In this document: piece by piece, positions 11,580 to 20,500 of the stretch
How the letters are laid out: every line of letters begins with the position of its first letter
How positions within the stretch are numbered: the first letter of the stretch is position 1
Assembly: GCF_000718555.1 (NCBI RefSeq)
Contig: NZ_JOAN01000008.1
Location: 124,001-188,000 of the forward strand
Reading direction: 5' to 3'
DNA from: Micromonospora chokoriensis
Lineage (GTDB): Bacteria; Actinomycetota; Actinomycetes; Mycobacteriales; Micromonosporaceae
Length of the DNA: 64,000 nucleotides
The notes under the pieces: model-generated
Seen by the model: the letters and a program-made list of their open reading frames with translations, nothing else
Told to the model about the DNA's origin: nothing
The model's database searches: none
Program-made: the position numbers and the translations under genes

Positions 11580-14335
11580 ACCGGTGGCTGGCCCGGGGGT
11601 GGCCAGCGCCGCACTGGCCCAGCATCCGCGGCCGGGCCCGCACCGACGCCGGACCGCTACTGCTCACCGCCGCCGTCATCGCAGCCGTCGCACTGCTCGC
11701 CGGGGCCGCGCCGGCGCTGCTGCGCGCCGCCGCCGACAGAGCCGTCCAGGACACCGTCAGCCGCGCCGGCACCGACTCGAACGTCCTCGTACGCGCCAAC
11801 TGGGAACGCGACGACGGGCCGACCGGCGGGCGGGTCCGGATGCCCAACCTCGCCGAGGACCTCGACGACCTGCGTGACAAGGCGACCTGGGCGCTCGGGC
11901 CCGACCTGGACGCCGCACTGCTCCCGCCCGTCGCCACTGTCGACGGCCCGATCCTCAGCATCAGCGGCGGCAGTGTGCCGCGTACCTTCCAGTTCACCTA
12001 CCTGGCCGATGACCTCGACGGCCCGGACGTGACCTGGACCGCCGGCAGCCCGGCCGGCCCTGCCGTCTCCGATCAGTACGTCGAGAACCCCTACGACGGA
12101 CCGCCCTGGCCGGTGCAGGTCGGCCTCTCCGAAGCCGACGCCGCCGCCCTCAACCTCGGCCCCGGCGACCGAATCCCGGTCCGGGACGGCCGGGGACGCG
12201 ACCTGGACGTCCGGATCAGCGGGATCTACCGACCCGCGGACAGCGCCGACCCCGCCTGGCGACTCGCCCCGGCGCTGCTGCACCCCGTGCCCGGCGTCGA
12301 CGGCGTGGGGACCACCCGGTTCGCCGGCCTGCTGTCGCGCGAGTCGTTACCGGACGCCCGGCTCGCCGTCGACGAGGACCAACTGCGGCGCACCGTCCAC
12401 TTCACACCCGTTCCCGCCGCGCTCACCTGGGACGCCACCGCAGCGCTCGTGAGCCAGGTGGTCAAGCTCAAGGCGACCTCCGGCGCATCAAGCGAGCGCG
12501 ACCAGGCGCTGAAGTGGGAGTCGCAGCTCGACACCACCCTGCGCGAGGCCCGTGCCCGCAACAGCGCCGCCTCCGCGCAGGCCGCCGTCCTGCTCGCCGG
12601 AGTGCTGACCGCCACCGTACTGGTCCTGCTGCTCGCCGCCGACCTGCTGGTCCGCCGCCGTACCCCGGTGCTGGGCGCCACCCGGCAGCGCGGGGCGGCG
12701 CTGCCCGACCTCGGCGCCGAACTGATCATCGAGTCCGCCGTGGTCTCGCTGACCGCCGCGGCCGTCGGGCTCGCGCTCGCCCGCGCGGCAGCTCCGGGCG
12801 TCTCCTGGGCCTGGGCCGTTCCCGTGGTCCTGGCCGGTGCCCTCGCCGGGCCGACGCTCGGCACCCTCGCCGCAGCCCGTGCCAGCCGCGACCGGCGTCA
12901 ACCCGCCAACCCGGCCGCTCGGCGCTGGATCCGGGCCACCAGCCAGCTACGCCGCGCCGCCGTGCAGGCCGCTGTCCTGCTCGCTGCGGTCGCCGCCTTC
13001 GTCACACTGCACCAACGCGGGCTCCTGCCCGTCGCCCCCGACGGCGACACCGGTGAGCTGACCGGCGACCTGATTCTGCCGATCAGCGCCCTCGCTCTGG
13101 GCGCGCTCGTCGGCGCGCTCGTCCTGCTCCGGCTCCTACCCCTCGGGGCGAGGTTCGTGCTCCGAGGGGCCCTGCGCTCGCGCCGCCCGCTGGCCGTGTT
13201 CAGTGCCGCCCAGGCGGCCACCACAGCTGGACGCGCGCTGCCACCGCTGATTCTGGTCACCGCCACGGCGCTCGCGTCGTTCGCACTCATCCTCGGCGCC
13301 ACCGTCACCCGGGGTCTGACCGACGGCGCGTGGAGCACCGTGGGCGCCGACGCCCGCCTCGACGTCGGCGCCGATGCCACGTCCGCCACGCCCGCACTCG
13401 CCGAGCGCATCGCCGCCGCACCCGGGGTACGACAGGTCGTCGTCGCACAGGTCACCGACTCGGCACGAGTCTTCAGCGACTCGACACTGTTCACCCCACG
13501 CCTGGTCATCGTGGACGCCGCCGCGTTCCAGCGTCTGCTGGCCACCACCGCGCTGCCCGACGCGCCGGCGCTGACCCGGCTCACCGCACCCGGTCCTACC
13601 CCCGGGGACGTCCCCGCGCTGGTCCGATCGAGCGACGGCGATCTGCGGGTCGGCACACGGCTACAGCTACCCCGCGACGACGCCCCGGCGATCAGTCTCG
13701 CCGCCGTCGGAACCGCACCCTCCGTCGGCGGCGCCAACGACGTCGTCATCGTGGACGCCACCGCGCTCGCCAACGCCGGGCTGCCCGCCGCTCCGAACAC
13801 CGTCTGGGCGACCGGCCCCGGCGCGGCGCAGGCCATGTCGAACACCGGCGTCACCGCCGACGTCGTGCTGCGCGAGGACGTCCTGCGGGCCCAGCGAGTG
13901 GCTCCGCTGACCACCGGTCTCCTACGGCTGGCGTGGACGGCCGCCGCGGTGCTGCTGGCGCTGGGGCTGCTCGGCCTCGCGCTCGCCGCCGCCGCCGGTG
14001 CGCCGCAACGGTGGCAGACCCTGACCCGGCTACGCACCCTCGGCCTACGGCCACGCGACGTCCGTTGGGTCGCCGCCGGAGAGCTGCTGCCGCCGGTCGT
14101 GGTCGTCGCGGTGTGCGGCCCGCTACTCGGGGCCCTGCTCGCACGCCTGACGCTCGGCCCGCTCGACCTGCGGCTGCTCACCGGCCAAGCCGCCGATCCG
14201 GCGGCGGTCCTGCCGTGGTGGCTGCTGGGCCTGGTGAGCGTGGCGCTGCTGGTGGCGGCCGCCACGGTCGTACCTGTCGAGTCGGCGCTGCGACGACGCG
14301 ACCGGCTGAGCGAGGTACTCCGCGCCGGCGAGTAA
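11576..14335 (+). CDS. Second large FtsX-family ABC transporter permease (919 residues)
   Basis: GTG 11576 overlaps the previous stop (GTGA). The arrangement matches its neighbour: N-terminal helix (LLLTAAVIAAVALLAGAAPA), extracytoplasmic region, a core of helices around 340-470, further helices near 480-600, a second extracytoplasmic domain and a C-terminal helix group (LLRLAWTAAAVLLALGLLGL; LLGLVSVALLVAAATVVPV). LRTLGLRPRDVRWV is a typical FtsX cytoplasmic loop motif. With the 1060-residue permease it likely forms the heterodimeric channel. Last gene of the operon. Confidence 0.88.
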   Translation: MNRWLARGWPAPHWPSIRGRARTDAGPLLLTAAVIAAVALLAGAAPALLRAAADRAVQDTVSRAGTDSNVLVRANWERDDGPTGGRVRMPNLAEDLDDLRDKATWALGPDLDAALLPPVATVDGPILSISGGSVPRTFQFTYLADDLDGPDVTWTAGSPAGPAVSDQYVENPYDGPPWPVQVGLSEADAAALNLGPGDRIPVRDGRGRDLDVRISGIYRPADSADPAWRLAPALLHPVPGVDGVGTTRFAGLLSRESLPDARLAVDEDQLRRTVHFTPVPAALTWDATAALVSQVVKLKATSGASSERDQALKWESQLDTTLREARARNSAASAQAAVLLAGVLTATVLVLLLAADLLVRRRTPVLGATRQRGAALPDLGAELIIESAVVSLTAAAVGLALARAAAPGVSWAWAVPVVLAGALAGPTLGTLAAARASRDRRQPANPAARRWIRATSQLRRAAVQAAVLLAAVAAFVTLHQRGLLPVAPDGDTGELTGDLILPISALALGALVGALVLLRLLPLGARFVLRGALRSRRPLAVFSAAQAATTAGRALPPLILVTATALASFALILGATVTRGLTDGAWSTVGADARLDVGADATSATPALAERIAAAPGVRQVVVAQVTDSARVFSDSTLFTPRLVIVDAAAFQRLLATTALPDAPALTRLTAPGPTPGDVPALVRSSDGDLRVGTRLQLPRDDAPAISLAAVGTAPSVGGANDVVIVDATALANAGLPAAPNTVWATGPGAAQAMSNTGVTADVVLREDVLRAQRVAPLTTGLLRLAWTAAAVLLALGLLGLALAAAAGAPQRWQTLTRLRTLGLRPRDVRWVAAGELLPPVVVVAVCGPLLGALLARLTLGPLDLRLLTGQAADPAAVLPWWLLGLVSVALLVAAATVVPVESALRRRDRLSEVLRAGE

Positions 14336-14419
14336 CGGGCTACTGGCAGGCGGCGCCGCGAGGGATCGGATCTTCAGTGCGGACACCGGCACTGGGGTCT
14401 AGTCACCCAGCAATAGCAA

Positions 14420-14450
14420 GAGGCCACATCCATCGATGGGATGTGGCCTC
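14420..14450 (-). terminator. Terminator of the first tRNA cluster
   Basis: Perfect 12-base arms GAGGCCACATCC / GGATGTGGCCTC around a 7-base loop, starting 6 bases after the CCA end of tRNA-Val on the minus strand. No clear U-run follows. Confidence 0.75.
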
Positions 14451-14455
14451 TGAGC

Positions 14456-14530
14456 TGGTGGGCGATACTGGGTTTGAACCAGTGACCTCTTCCGTGTCAG
14501 GGAAGCGCGCTCCCACTGCGCCAATCGCCC
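14456..14530 (-). tRNA. tRNA-Val (anticodon GAC)
   Basis: Acceptor GGGCGAT pairs with ATCGCCC; anticodon stem-loop CTTCC-CTGACAC-GGAAG gives anticodon GAC; T arm contains GGTTCAAACCC; 3' CCA is encoded. A second copy at 22948-23022 differs at loop position 32 (C here, T there). Confidence 0.95.
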
Positions 14531-14557
14531 GTGGTTGCCCCGTGGGGGCAGATCGCG

Positions 14558-14630
14558 AGCGGACGACGGGATTCGAACCCGCGACCCTCACCTTGGCAAG
14601 GTGATGCGCTACCAGCTGCGCTACGTCCGC
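14558..14630 (-). tRNA. tRNA-Gly (anticodon GCC)
   Basis: Acceptor GCGGACG pairs with CGTCCGC; anticodon stem-loop TCACC-TTGCCAA-GGTGA gives GCC; T arm GGTTCGAATCC. CCA is not encoded. The sequence is identical to the tRNA-Gly at 23141-23213. It is transcribed ahead of the tRNA-Val at 14456. Confidence 0.95.
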
Positions 14631-14777
14631 ACGTCCCCGACTACCGCCGGCGACGTGTGAAACTCTACCCGACGCCAAGATCGCTCGGTACGGCACCCTG
14701 GCCGGTCGCGGTTGCGCTGGCTCCTCCCGGGGTACTGAGGGGCACGACAGCACCACATCCCCCTTAAGGAGGCTGTC

Positions 14778-15020
14778 GTGGGTATCGGCACCAGCATCTT
14801 CCTCATCGCGCTCGGCGCGATCCTCACCTTCGCCCTGGATGCCAGCGTCGGCGGCATCAACCTCGACGTGGTCGGCTGGATCCTGATGGGCGCCGGCGTG
14901 CTCGGCCTGATCATGACCACGCTGATCTGGGGTCGCCGCCGCGAGGTCGTCACCACCACCGAGCAGCCGGTGGAGTACCGCCAGGTCGAGGAACGTCGGG
15001 ACATCGCCCCGCCGCTGTGA
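14778..15020 (+). CDS. Small DUF6458-type membrane protein
   Basis: 80 residues from GTG 14778, with a strong AAGGAGG site at 14765-14771. Two membrane helices (SIFLIALGAILTFALDASVG and LDVVGWILMGAGVLGLIMTT) are followed by a charged cytoplasmic tail WGRRREVVTTTEQPVEYRQVEER. This matches the DUF6458 family, widespread single-copy small membrane proteins of actinobacteria without a known function. Stands alone between the tRNAs and a bidirectional terminator. Confidence 0.85.
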   Translation: MGIGTSIFLIALGAILTFALDASVGGINLDVVGWILMGAGVLGLIMTTLIWGRRREVVTTTEQPVEYRQVEERRDIAPPL

Positions 15021-15033
15021 GCACTCGCGCCAC

Positions 15034-15066
15034 GGGCCGGGCTACCTCGATCGAGGTAGCCGGCCC
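15034..15066. terminator. Bidirectional terminator
   Basis: GCTACCTCGA / TCGAGGTAGC extended by GGGCCG / CGGCCC with one bulged G. It lies between the end of the small membrane protein (+) and the end of the protease gene (-). Confidence 0.75.
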
Positions 15067-15080
15067 GGACGCGTGCCCAG

Positions 15081-17363
15081 TCAGCTCGGCTTGGGCAGCA
15101 GGCAGCCCGGCAACCGCAGGTCGAGCCGATTGCCCGCCGCCATGCAGGTGGTGATCCAGTACGTCTGGGTGCCGTAGCTCGCACCCTTACGGGCCGAGAC
15201 GGCGCCATAGCGGTCCATCTCGCAGGGGTTGTTCTCCGTGCACAGGTTGCCCTCGCGGTTGCTGGTGTTGTTCACCCCGATGACCCGCCCGCTGGCGGCC
15301 TCGACGATGGGTGAGCCGGAGGTGCCGGGGCCGGTGTCACACTCCGGCGTGTACCGGATGACGTCCTTGGTCAGGTACGCCGCCTCCAACACCCGGTAGG
15401 CGAGCCGGTCGATCCGACACGAGTAGGTGCGCTTCAACCCGCCGGACACCACCCGGATCGGCGTACCCGGTGCCGGACGTTGGCCGGACACCTCCAGCGG
15501 ACGCACCCCGTACTCCCGCTTGAGCTGGGCGTACGTCTCGGTCAGGCGGTAGAGGGTGACATCGGTGCCGGTCATGCTGACGTAGACGGCCCGGGTCGCC
15601 CGCAGCGTGCCGAGCCGCCCGCCGTCGGCGCTGAGCAGGTCGAACGCCGCGCTGGCCGGCTGGTTGACGAGCACCTCGTCGGGGATGGGCCGAGCACCCG
15701 AGAAGCAGTGCCCGTTGGTCAGGAGCAAGGCCCGGTCGCCCTCGACCGAGTTCGGCATCCGGACCAGCGATCCGGAGCAGCCACGCAGGTCGACGGTTCC
15801 GGACAGGTCGCCGGTCGACGGCGCGGCCGGTGCGGCCGGTGCGGCCACGGAGCTGGTCGGCGGGCAGGAGCCGTTGGTGGTGCGGCCAGTCCGGAAGAAG
15901 TCGACGACCTTGCTGGCGCAGGGCAGGCCCTTCAGCGAGCCGTGTTGGTCGTCGGGCACGGTGAGCAGCGCCCCGCCGACCTTCGCCTGCATGGCAACCG
16001 CCCAGGCGTACGGAGTGACGTCCTCGTCGAGGTGGCCGGAGAGCTGCAGAGCGCTGCTGCCCCGGGTCAACTGCCACGGCTGGGCCGGCACCGGCCACGA
16101 GGGGCACTGCCGGGCGTTCTCCGGCGCACCGCCGGTGGCCGGGTACCGCTGGGCCCGCTTCTGCCGGTTGGCCCAGACCGTGTCGAAGTCACGGCCACCC
16201 ACACCGTCGTTGCACATCACGGCCCGGTACTGCAGGTCGTTGAAGAACTCGAAGTCTGCGTCGAGACCGAACAACCCCGGCGCGGTCTGGCGCGACTTCT
16301 GCTTGGCGGCGGTCGGCACACCCGGCACACCCCCCTCGTGGAGGGTGGCGAGATCCCGGCCGACGCTCGCGTACCCGCCAGCAGTGATGCCGAGCATCCG
16401 GGTGACCGCGGCACCGTCGAAGACGCTCTGGTAGCCACCGGCGTCACTTACCCGCGGCGAGCTGGTGAGGGTGTCGCGCAGCGCGAAGATCGTGCGGGTG
16501 ACCGCCGCGACGGTGCCGCCGAGGTGGAACTCGCCGTCGTGCCGGGCCAGCCACGCGGCGAAGGCCGCGTACGACTTCTCGTGGACCGCCGCGATGGAGT
16601 CGTCCATCGCCTCCAGATCCATCACCGGGGGCATCACCGAGTCCAGCCACATCCGGTCGACGTGGTCGTCGAAGAGCGACCGGTAGTTCGCACCGAGGGC
16701 CGTGCTCCACGACACCCCGAAGAAACTGATCTTCTGCTCGCCCAGCGCGACCCGGATGGCGTCCACGTCCCGGGCCATGTTCGCAGTGGTCAACTGCCGG
16801 GTGAAGGCGAGATCCTGCGGCGCGCACCGTTCGTTGAAGGCCCGCTCCCGATCGAAGTAGTACCGCGCCTGGTCCTTATCGGTCGTGGTGACCGGCGGCG
16901 TCAGCGGCTCGCCGGCGCAGACGATCCGGTCGCTGTAACCGACGCCGCGCGGATCGAACCCGATCAGGTCGTGGTCGGTGCCCAGCTCCGCGAGCCCGCT
17001 GTCGGCAACGTTCAGCGGGAAGGTGATGGTGCTTCCGCCGGGGCCACCGGGGTTGACCAGCAGCGCACCCCGGCGTTTGGCCGGCGCGGTGGCTTTGAGC
17101 CGACTCACCGCGATGCCGATCTGGCGGCCGCCGGGGTCGGCGTAGTCCAGCGGTACGGGCACCATCGCGCACTCCATCGCGGTGTCGCCGTCGGTGATGG
17201 CCGCCCAGTCCTTGACCGCCGTGGCGCAGGGCCGCCACGACACGACGGCCGTGCCGGTGACCGGCTCGGCTCGCACCGGCACGGCCCCCAACGCCAGCGC
17301 CGTCAGTGGCACCAGCGCGCTGGCCGCCACCCATCGGGTGGTCTTTCCTCCGGTCACCGGCAC
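15081..17363 (-). CDS. Secreted fused tripeptidyl-aminopeptidase-like hydrolase and trypsin-like protease
   Basis: 760 residues from GTG 17363, chosen because GAGGAG sits 6 bases upstream and a signal peptide then starts properly (TTRWVAASALVPLTALALGA, cut after VRA). Residues about 60-520 are an alpha/beta hydrolase of the S33 tripeptidyl aminopeptidase type: oxyanion region LLVNPGGPGGS, nucleophile elbow FFGVSWSTALG (Ser about 218; the usual final Gly of GxSxG is Ser) and C-terminal DDQHGSL. After a Pro/Ala linker, about 535-760 form a trypsin-like domain with LTNGHCFSG (His), GTDVTLYRL (Asp) and GPGTSGSPI (Ser). Two complete protease catalytic centres in one chain are unusual. Next to a giant subtilase on the same strand. 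Confidence 0.85.
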   Translation of the reverse strand: MPVTGGKTTRWVAASALVPLTALALGAVPVRAEPVTGTAVVSWRPCATAVKDWAAITDGDTAMECAMVPVPLDYADPGGRQIGIAVSRLKATAPAKRRGALLVNPGGPGGSTITFPLNVADSGLAELGTDHDLIGFDPRGVGYSDRIVCAGEPLTPPVTTTDKDQARYYFDRERAFNERCAPQDLAFTRQLTTANMARDVDAIRVALGEQKISFFGVSWSTALGANYRSLFDDHVDRMWLDSVMPPVMDLEAMDDSIAAVHEKSYAAFAAWLARHDGEFHLGGTVAAVTRTIFALRDTLTSSPRVSDAGGYQSVFDGAAVTRMLGITAGGYASVGRDLATLHEGGVPGVPTAAKQKSRQTAPGLFGLDADFEFFNDLQYRAVMCNDGVGGRDFDTVWANRQKRAQRYPATGGAPENARQCPSWPVPAQPWQLTRGSSALQLSGHLDEDVTPYAWAVAMQAKVGGALLTVPDDQHGSLKGLPCASKVVDFFRTGRTTNGSCPPTSSVAAPAAPAAPSTGDLSGTVDLRGCSGSLVRMPNSVEGDRALLLTNGHCFSGARPIPDEVLVNQPASAAFDLLSADGGRLGTLRATRAVYVSMTGTDVTLYRLTETYAQLKREYGVRPLEVSGQRPAPGTPIRVVSGGLKRTYSCRIDRLAYRVLEAAYLTKDVIRYTPECDTGPGTSGSPIVEAASGRVIGVNNTSNREGNLCTENNPCEMDRYGAVSARKGASYGTQTYWITTCMAAGNRLDLRLPGCLLPKPS

Positions 17364-17479
17364 AGTGGACTCCTCAGCGGGTAGCAGCGGTGCAATGTCA
17401 CCCGCGAGAACCTGCCAGGGCCGTGTCCGCGCCACGTCCATAGATCGTCATGGTGTCGTAACGAAACACTCCACACACG

Positions 17480-17519
17480 GCGGTGGCCGCCCGACCCGGA
17501 CGGGTCGGACGGCCACCGC
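17480..17519 (-). terminator. Terminator of the subtilase gene
   Basis: Long hairpin with outer arms GCGGTGGCCG / CGGCCACCGC and inner arms CCGACCC / GGGTCGG, 12 bases past the stop of the gene at 17531. Confidence 0.75.
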
Positions 17520-17530
17520 GTACTTGTTGA

Positions 17531-20500
17531 TCAGACTCCGCCGAGGCGCGACTCACACGACGTCAACGGAGCTAGCGTGACATCGAGCGTCGAGACGAAC
17601 CCGGCGGTGACCTGCTGCTGCTTCACCTGCGGGGTCCAACCATCCTTGGCGACGATCACCTGATACTTACCCTTGGGCAGCCAGTAGGCGTAGTGCCCCG
17701 TGCCGTCCGCGACCAGGCTGTAGCCATTCGTACCGGACTCGAGCCGGAGGGTCGCCCGCACCGCGCGGAACTCGCCCGCGCAGGTCCGACCGAGGACCGT
17801 ACCCTCGACCTTGCCCCAACTGGTCGGCGGCGAGACGTTCGCCGTCACGTCGACCCCCGGAACCCGGTACGGAGAATCGGCGATCAGGGCCAACTGCGAG
17901 CGGTACGTGCCCGGCTGGGCGACCCCCGTCTCGGTGGTGGCGGTGAGGGTGACAGACACCTTCTGCGAAGCGCCCGGCGCCAGCGTGAAGCTGGACGGCG
18001 TGGCACTCACCCACGCCGCTTCAGAGTCGCAGGGGAGGCCACCGAGCTTCTCGAAGATCCGGGAGCCGTCGCTGCTCGTCGCCAAACCACCCAACTTGTA
18101 CGCGCCACACGCGAACCCGCCCCGGTAGGCCGGCACCGTGAAGATCGGCAGGTCCTGCCAGGCGCGCGCCGCCGGGTCGTACGCCAGGGTCCGGTTGGTC
18201 AGCGCAGTTCCGTTCTTGACGGTGCCACCGGCGATCACCAGCAGGCCACCGGCGGCGCCGGCCTGGGCACCCCACGAATCGACCGGGATGTCGGGCAGCG
18301 CGGTCCACGCGTCCTTGGCCGGGTCGTACGAGTAGGTGTTCGTCACCGAGCTGTCGCCCGACTTACCGCCGGCGCAGTAGACGCCGCCACCGATGCCACC
18401 GCAGCCGATGAAGGTCACCGGCTTCGGGTACGAGGCGACGGTGCGGAAGGCCCCCGACGTCGTGTCGAAGACGACGGTCTTGTCGCTCTGCTTGCAGGTG
18501 CCGTTGAGGCAACCACCGACCAGGTAGATCTGGCCGTTCACCACCGCGGTGCCCGCCGCAGCCGTGGGCACCGGGTTACGGTTGCTCAGCGTGCTCCAGG
18601 ACCGGGTCGTCGGGTCGAAGACGTCGACCGTGTTGACCACGACGCCGTTGTTGACCGACCACCCGCCGATCACGTAGATCTTGCCGTCCACCGCGACGGC
18701 CGAAGCCTTGCCCCGGGGTGTCGGCAGATCGGGCAGCGGGAGCCACACCTGCGTGGCGGGGTCGTAGACCCGCGCGCTCTTGGCGTTGGTGGAGTCCGTG
18801 GCACCGCCGAAGGAGTAGACCTTTCCGTCGAGGGTCACTGCGGCGTTGTCGTAGATGTTGCTCGGCAGATCGGCGAGCTCGGTCCAGGCATCGTCGGCAG
18901 CGGCTCCGGCGGTGCCGTTCGCCCCGGCCGAGGCCGGCACGGTGGCGGTGTTCTCAGCGGTGAGGCCGGTGACCCGCTGCTCGATGACCGGCGCGCCCTT
19001 CTTCATCGATGCCACGTCGACCGTGTCCGGCCGCCTTTGCACGTTCACGACGGCCGGTGCGCTACCGGTGTTCGTGACGGTCACGGCCGCGGTGCGGCTG
19101 CTGCCGTACGGCTGGTACGACGTGATCGCGGTCGTGCTGACCGCGATCTGACCGGCCTTGAGTGCGAAGTCCGCCCTCTTGACGCTGTTCGCGGCTACCG
19201 TGGTGTCCTTCGTCAGGGTCTGGTACGGCGCCTTGCTGGCGGTCAGCGGGTGCGCGCCGGTCAGCGTGGAGTAGAACCAGTAGAACCCGTCGGGGATGTT
19301 CGGGTCGTCCGGCGTCGGCGCGGAGACCGCCTTGTCCGTCGGCTTGTCGGCGCTGGTGACGGTGACGTAGTTCAGCGGGTCACCGGTGTTCTTGTCGGTG
19401 GTGAACCCGGCGACCAGGGCACCGTCGACGGGCGCGCAGACCCGGTTGATGATCTCGACGTTGTCGACCTGCCACCACCACTCGTACGTGGCCCGGTAAC
19501 GGAACCGCAGCTGCACGTTGGCCTTGCCGGCGACCGGCGTCAGCGCCAGCTCCTCAAGGACTGGGCCGCGCTGGGTGCCGTAGCGCACGATGGTGCTCCA
19601 CGTCGTACCGCCGTCGATGCTCGAGTCCACCTCGAAGATGCCGGACCACCGGTCGCTGTTGAAGCGCAGGTGCGGAAAGTCGACCCCGGTCAGGTCCATC
19701 GGGGGCGTCACAAGGTCGCTGTCCTGCGTCGCCTCTGAGCCGTAGTGGTCGCTGTCGACGATGGCGAAGCCGCCCGAGCCTCCGGTGAAGTTCCCGCGCT
19801 TGTGCGGATTGTCGAAGGCCCAGCTACCGCCGCCGGTACGGTCCCGCACCGACCAACCCGCCGGGGTCTGGCCGCTGTCGAACTTCTCGCTCAGGATCGG
19901 GGCGCTCGGGCGCACCGCGTAACCATTCGCGGTGCAGCCGGGGTCGATCGGCACCGGGATGTTCACCGTCTTCGCGGCGGCACCGAGGACCAGGTCCGAC
20001 GTGACCTTCTGGTACCCGGAGTACCGGGCAGTCGTAATGAGCTTGTAGGTGCTGTTGCCGGGAATGCTGAACGAGTACTTGCCGGTGATCGGGTCGGTGA
20101 GGACCGGGGCGCCGGGCCGACCGACGATCTCGATCGAGGCGTACAGCGGCCAGCCCTGACCCGAGCCGTCGGTGACCTTGCCGGTGACCGTCACCGGCGG
20201 AGTCGCGACGAGCGCGATGTTCTTCGTGAGCGAGCCGCCATCGGTGATGGCCAGCGTGACGGTCTGGTCGGCGTAGCCGTAGGCGGTGACGGTGACCGCC
20301 TGTTCGCCGGCCGGGAGAGTCAGCGCGTAGCGGCCATCGGCGTCGGTGGTGACGCGGCGCTGCCCGGAGGCGACCAACGCACCGGCGACCGCCGCGCCGG
20401 TGGCGCTGTCGGTGACCGTGCCCGTGGCCTTGCCGACCGGGCCACGCGGCGCGGCGGTGACCGCCTCGTACACGTTGAGCCGGCCCTCGCCGAAGATGTT

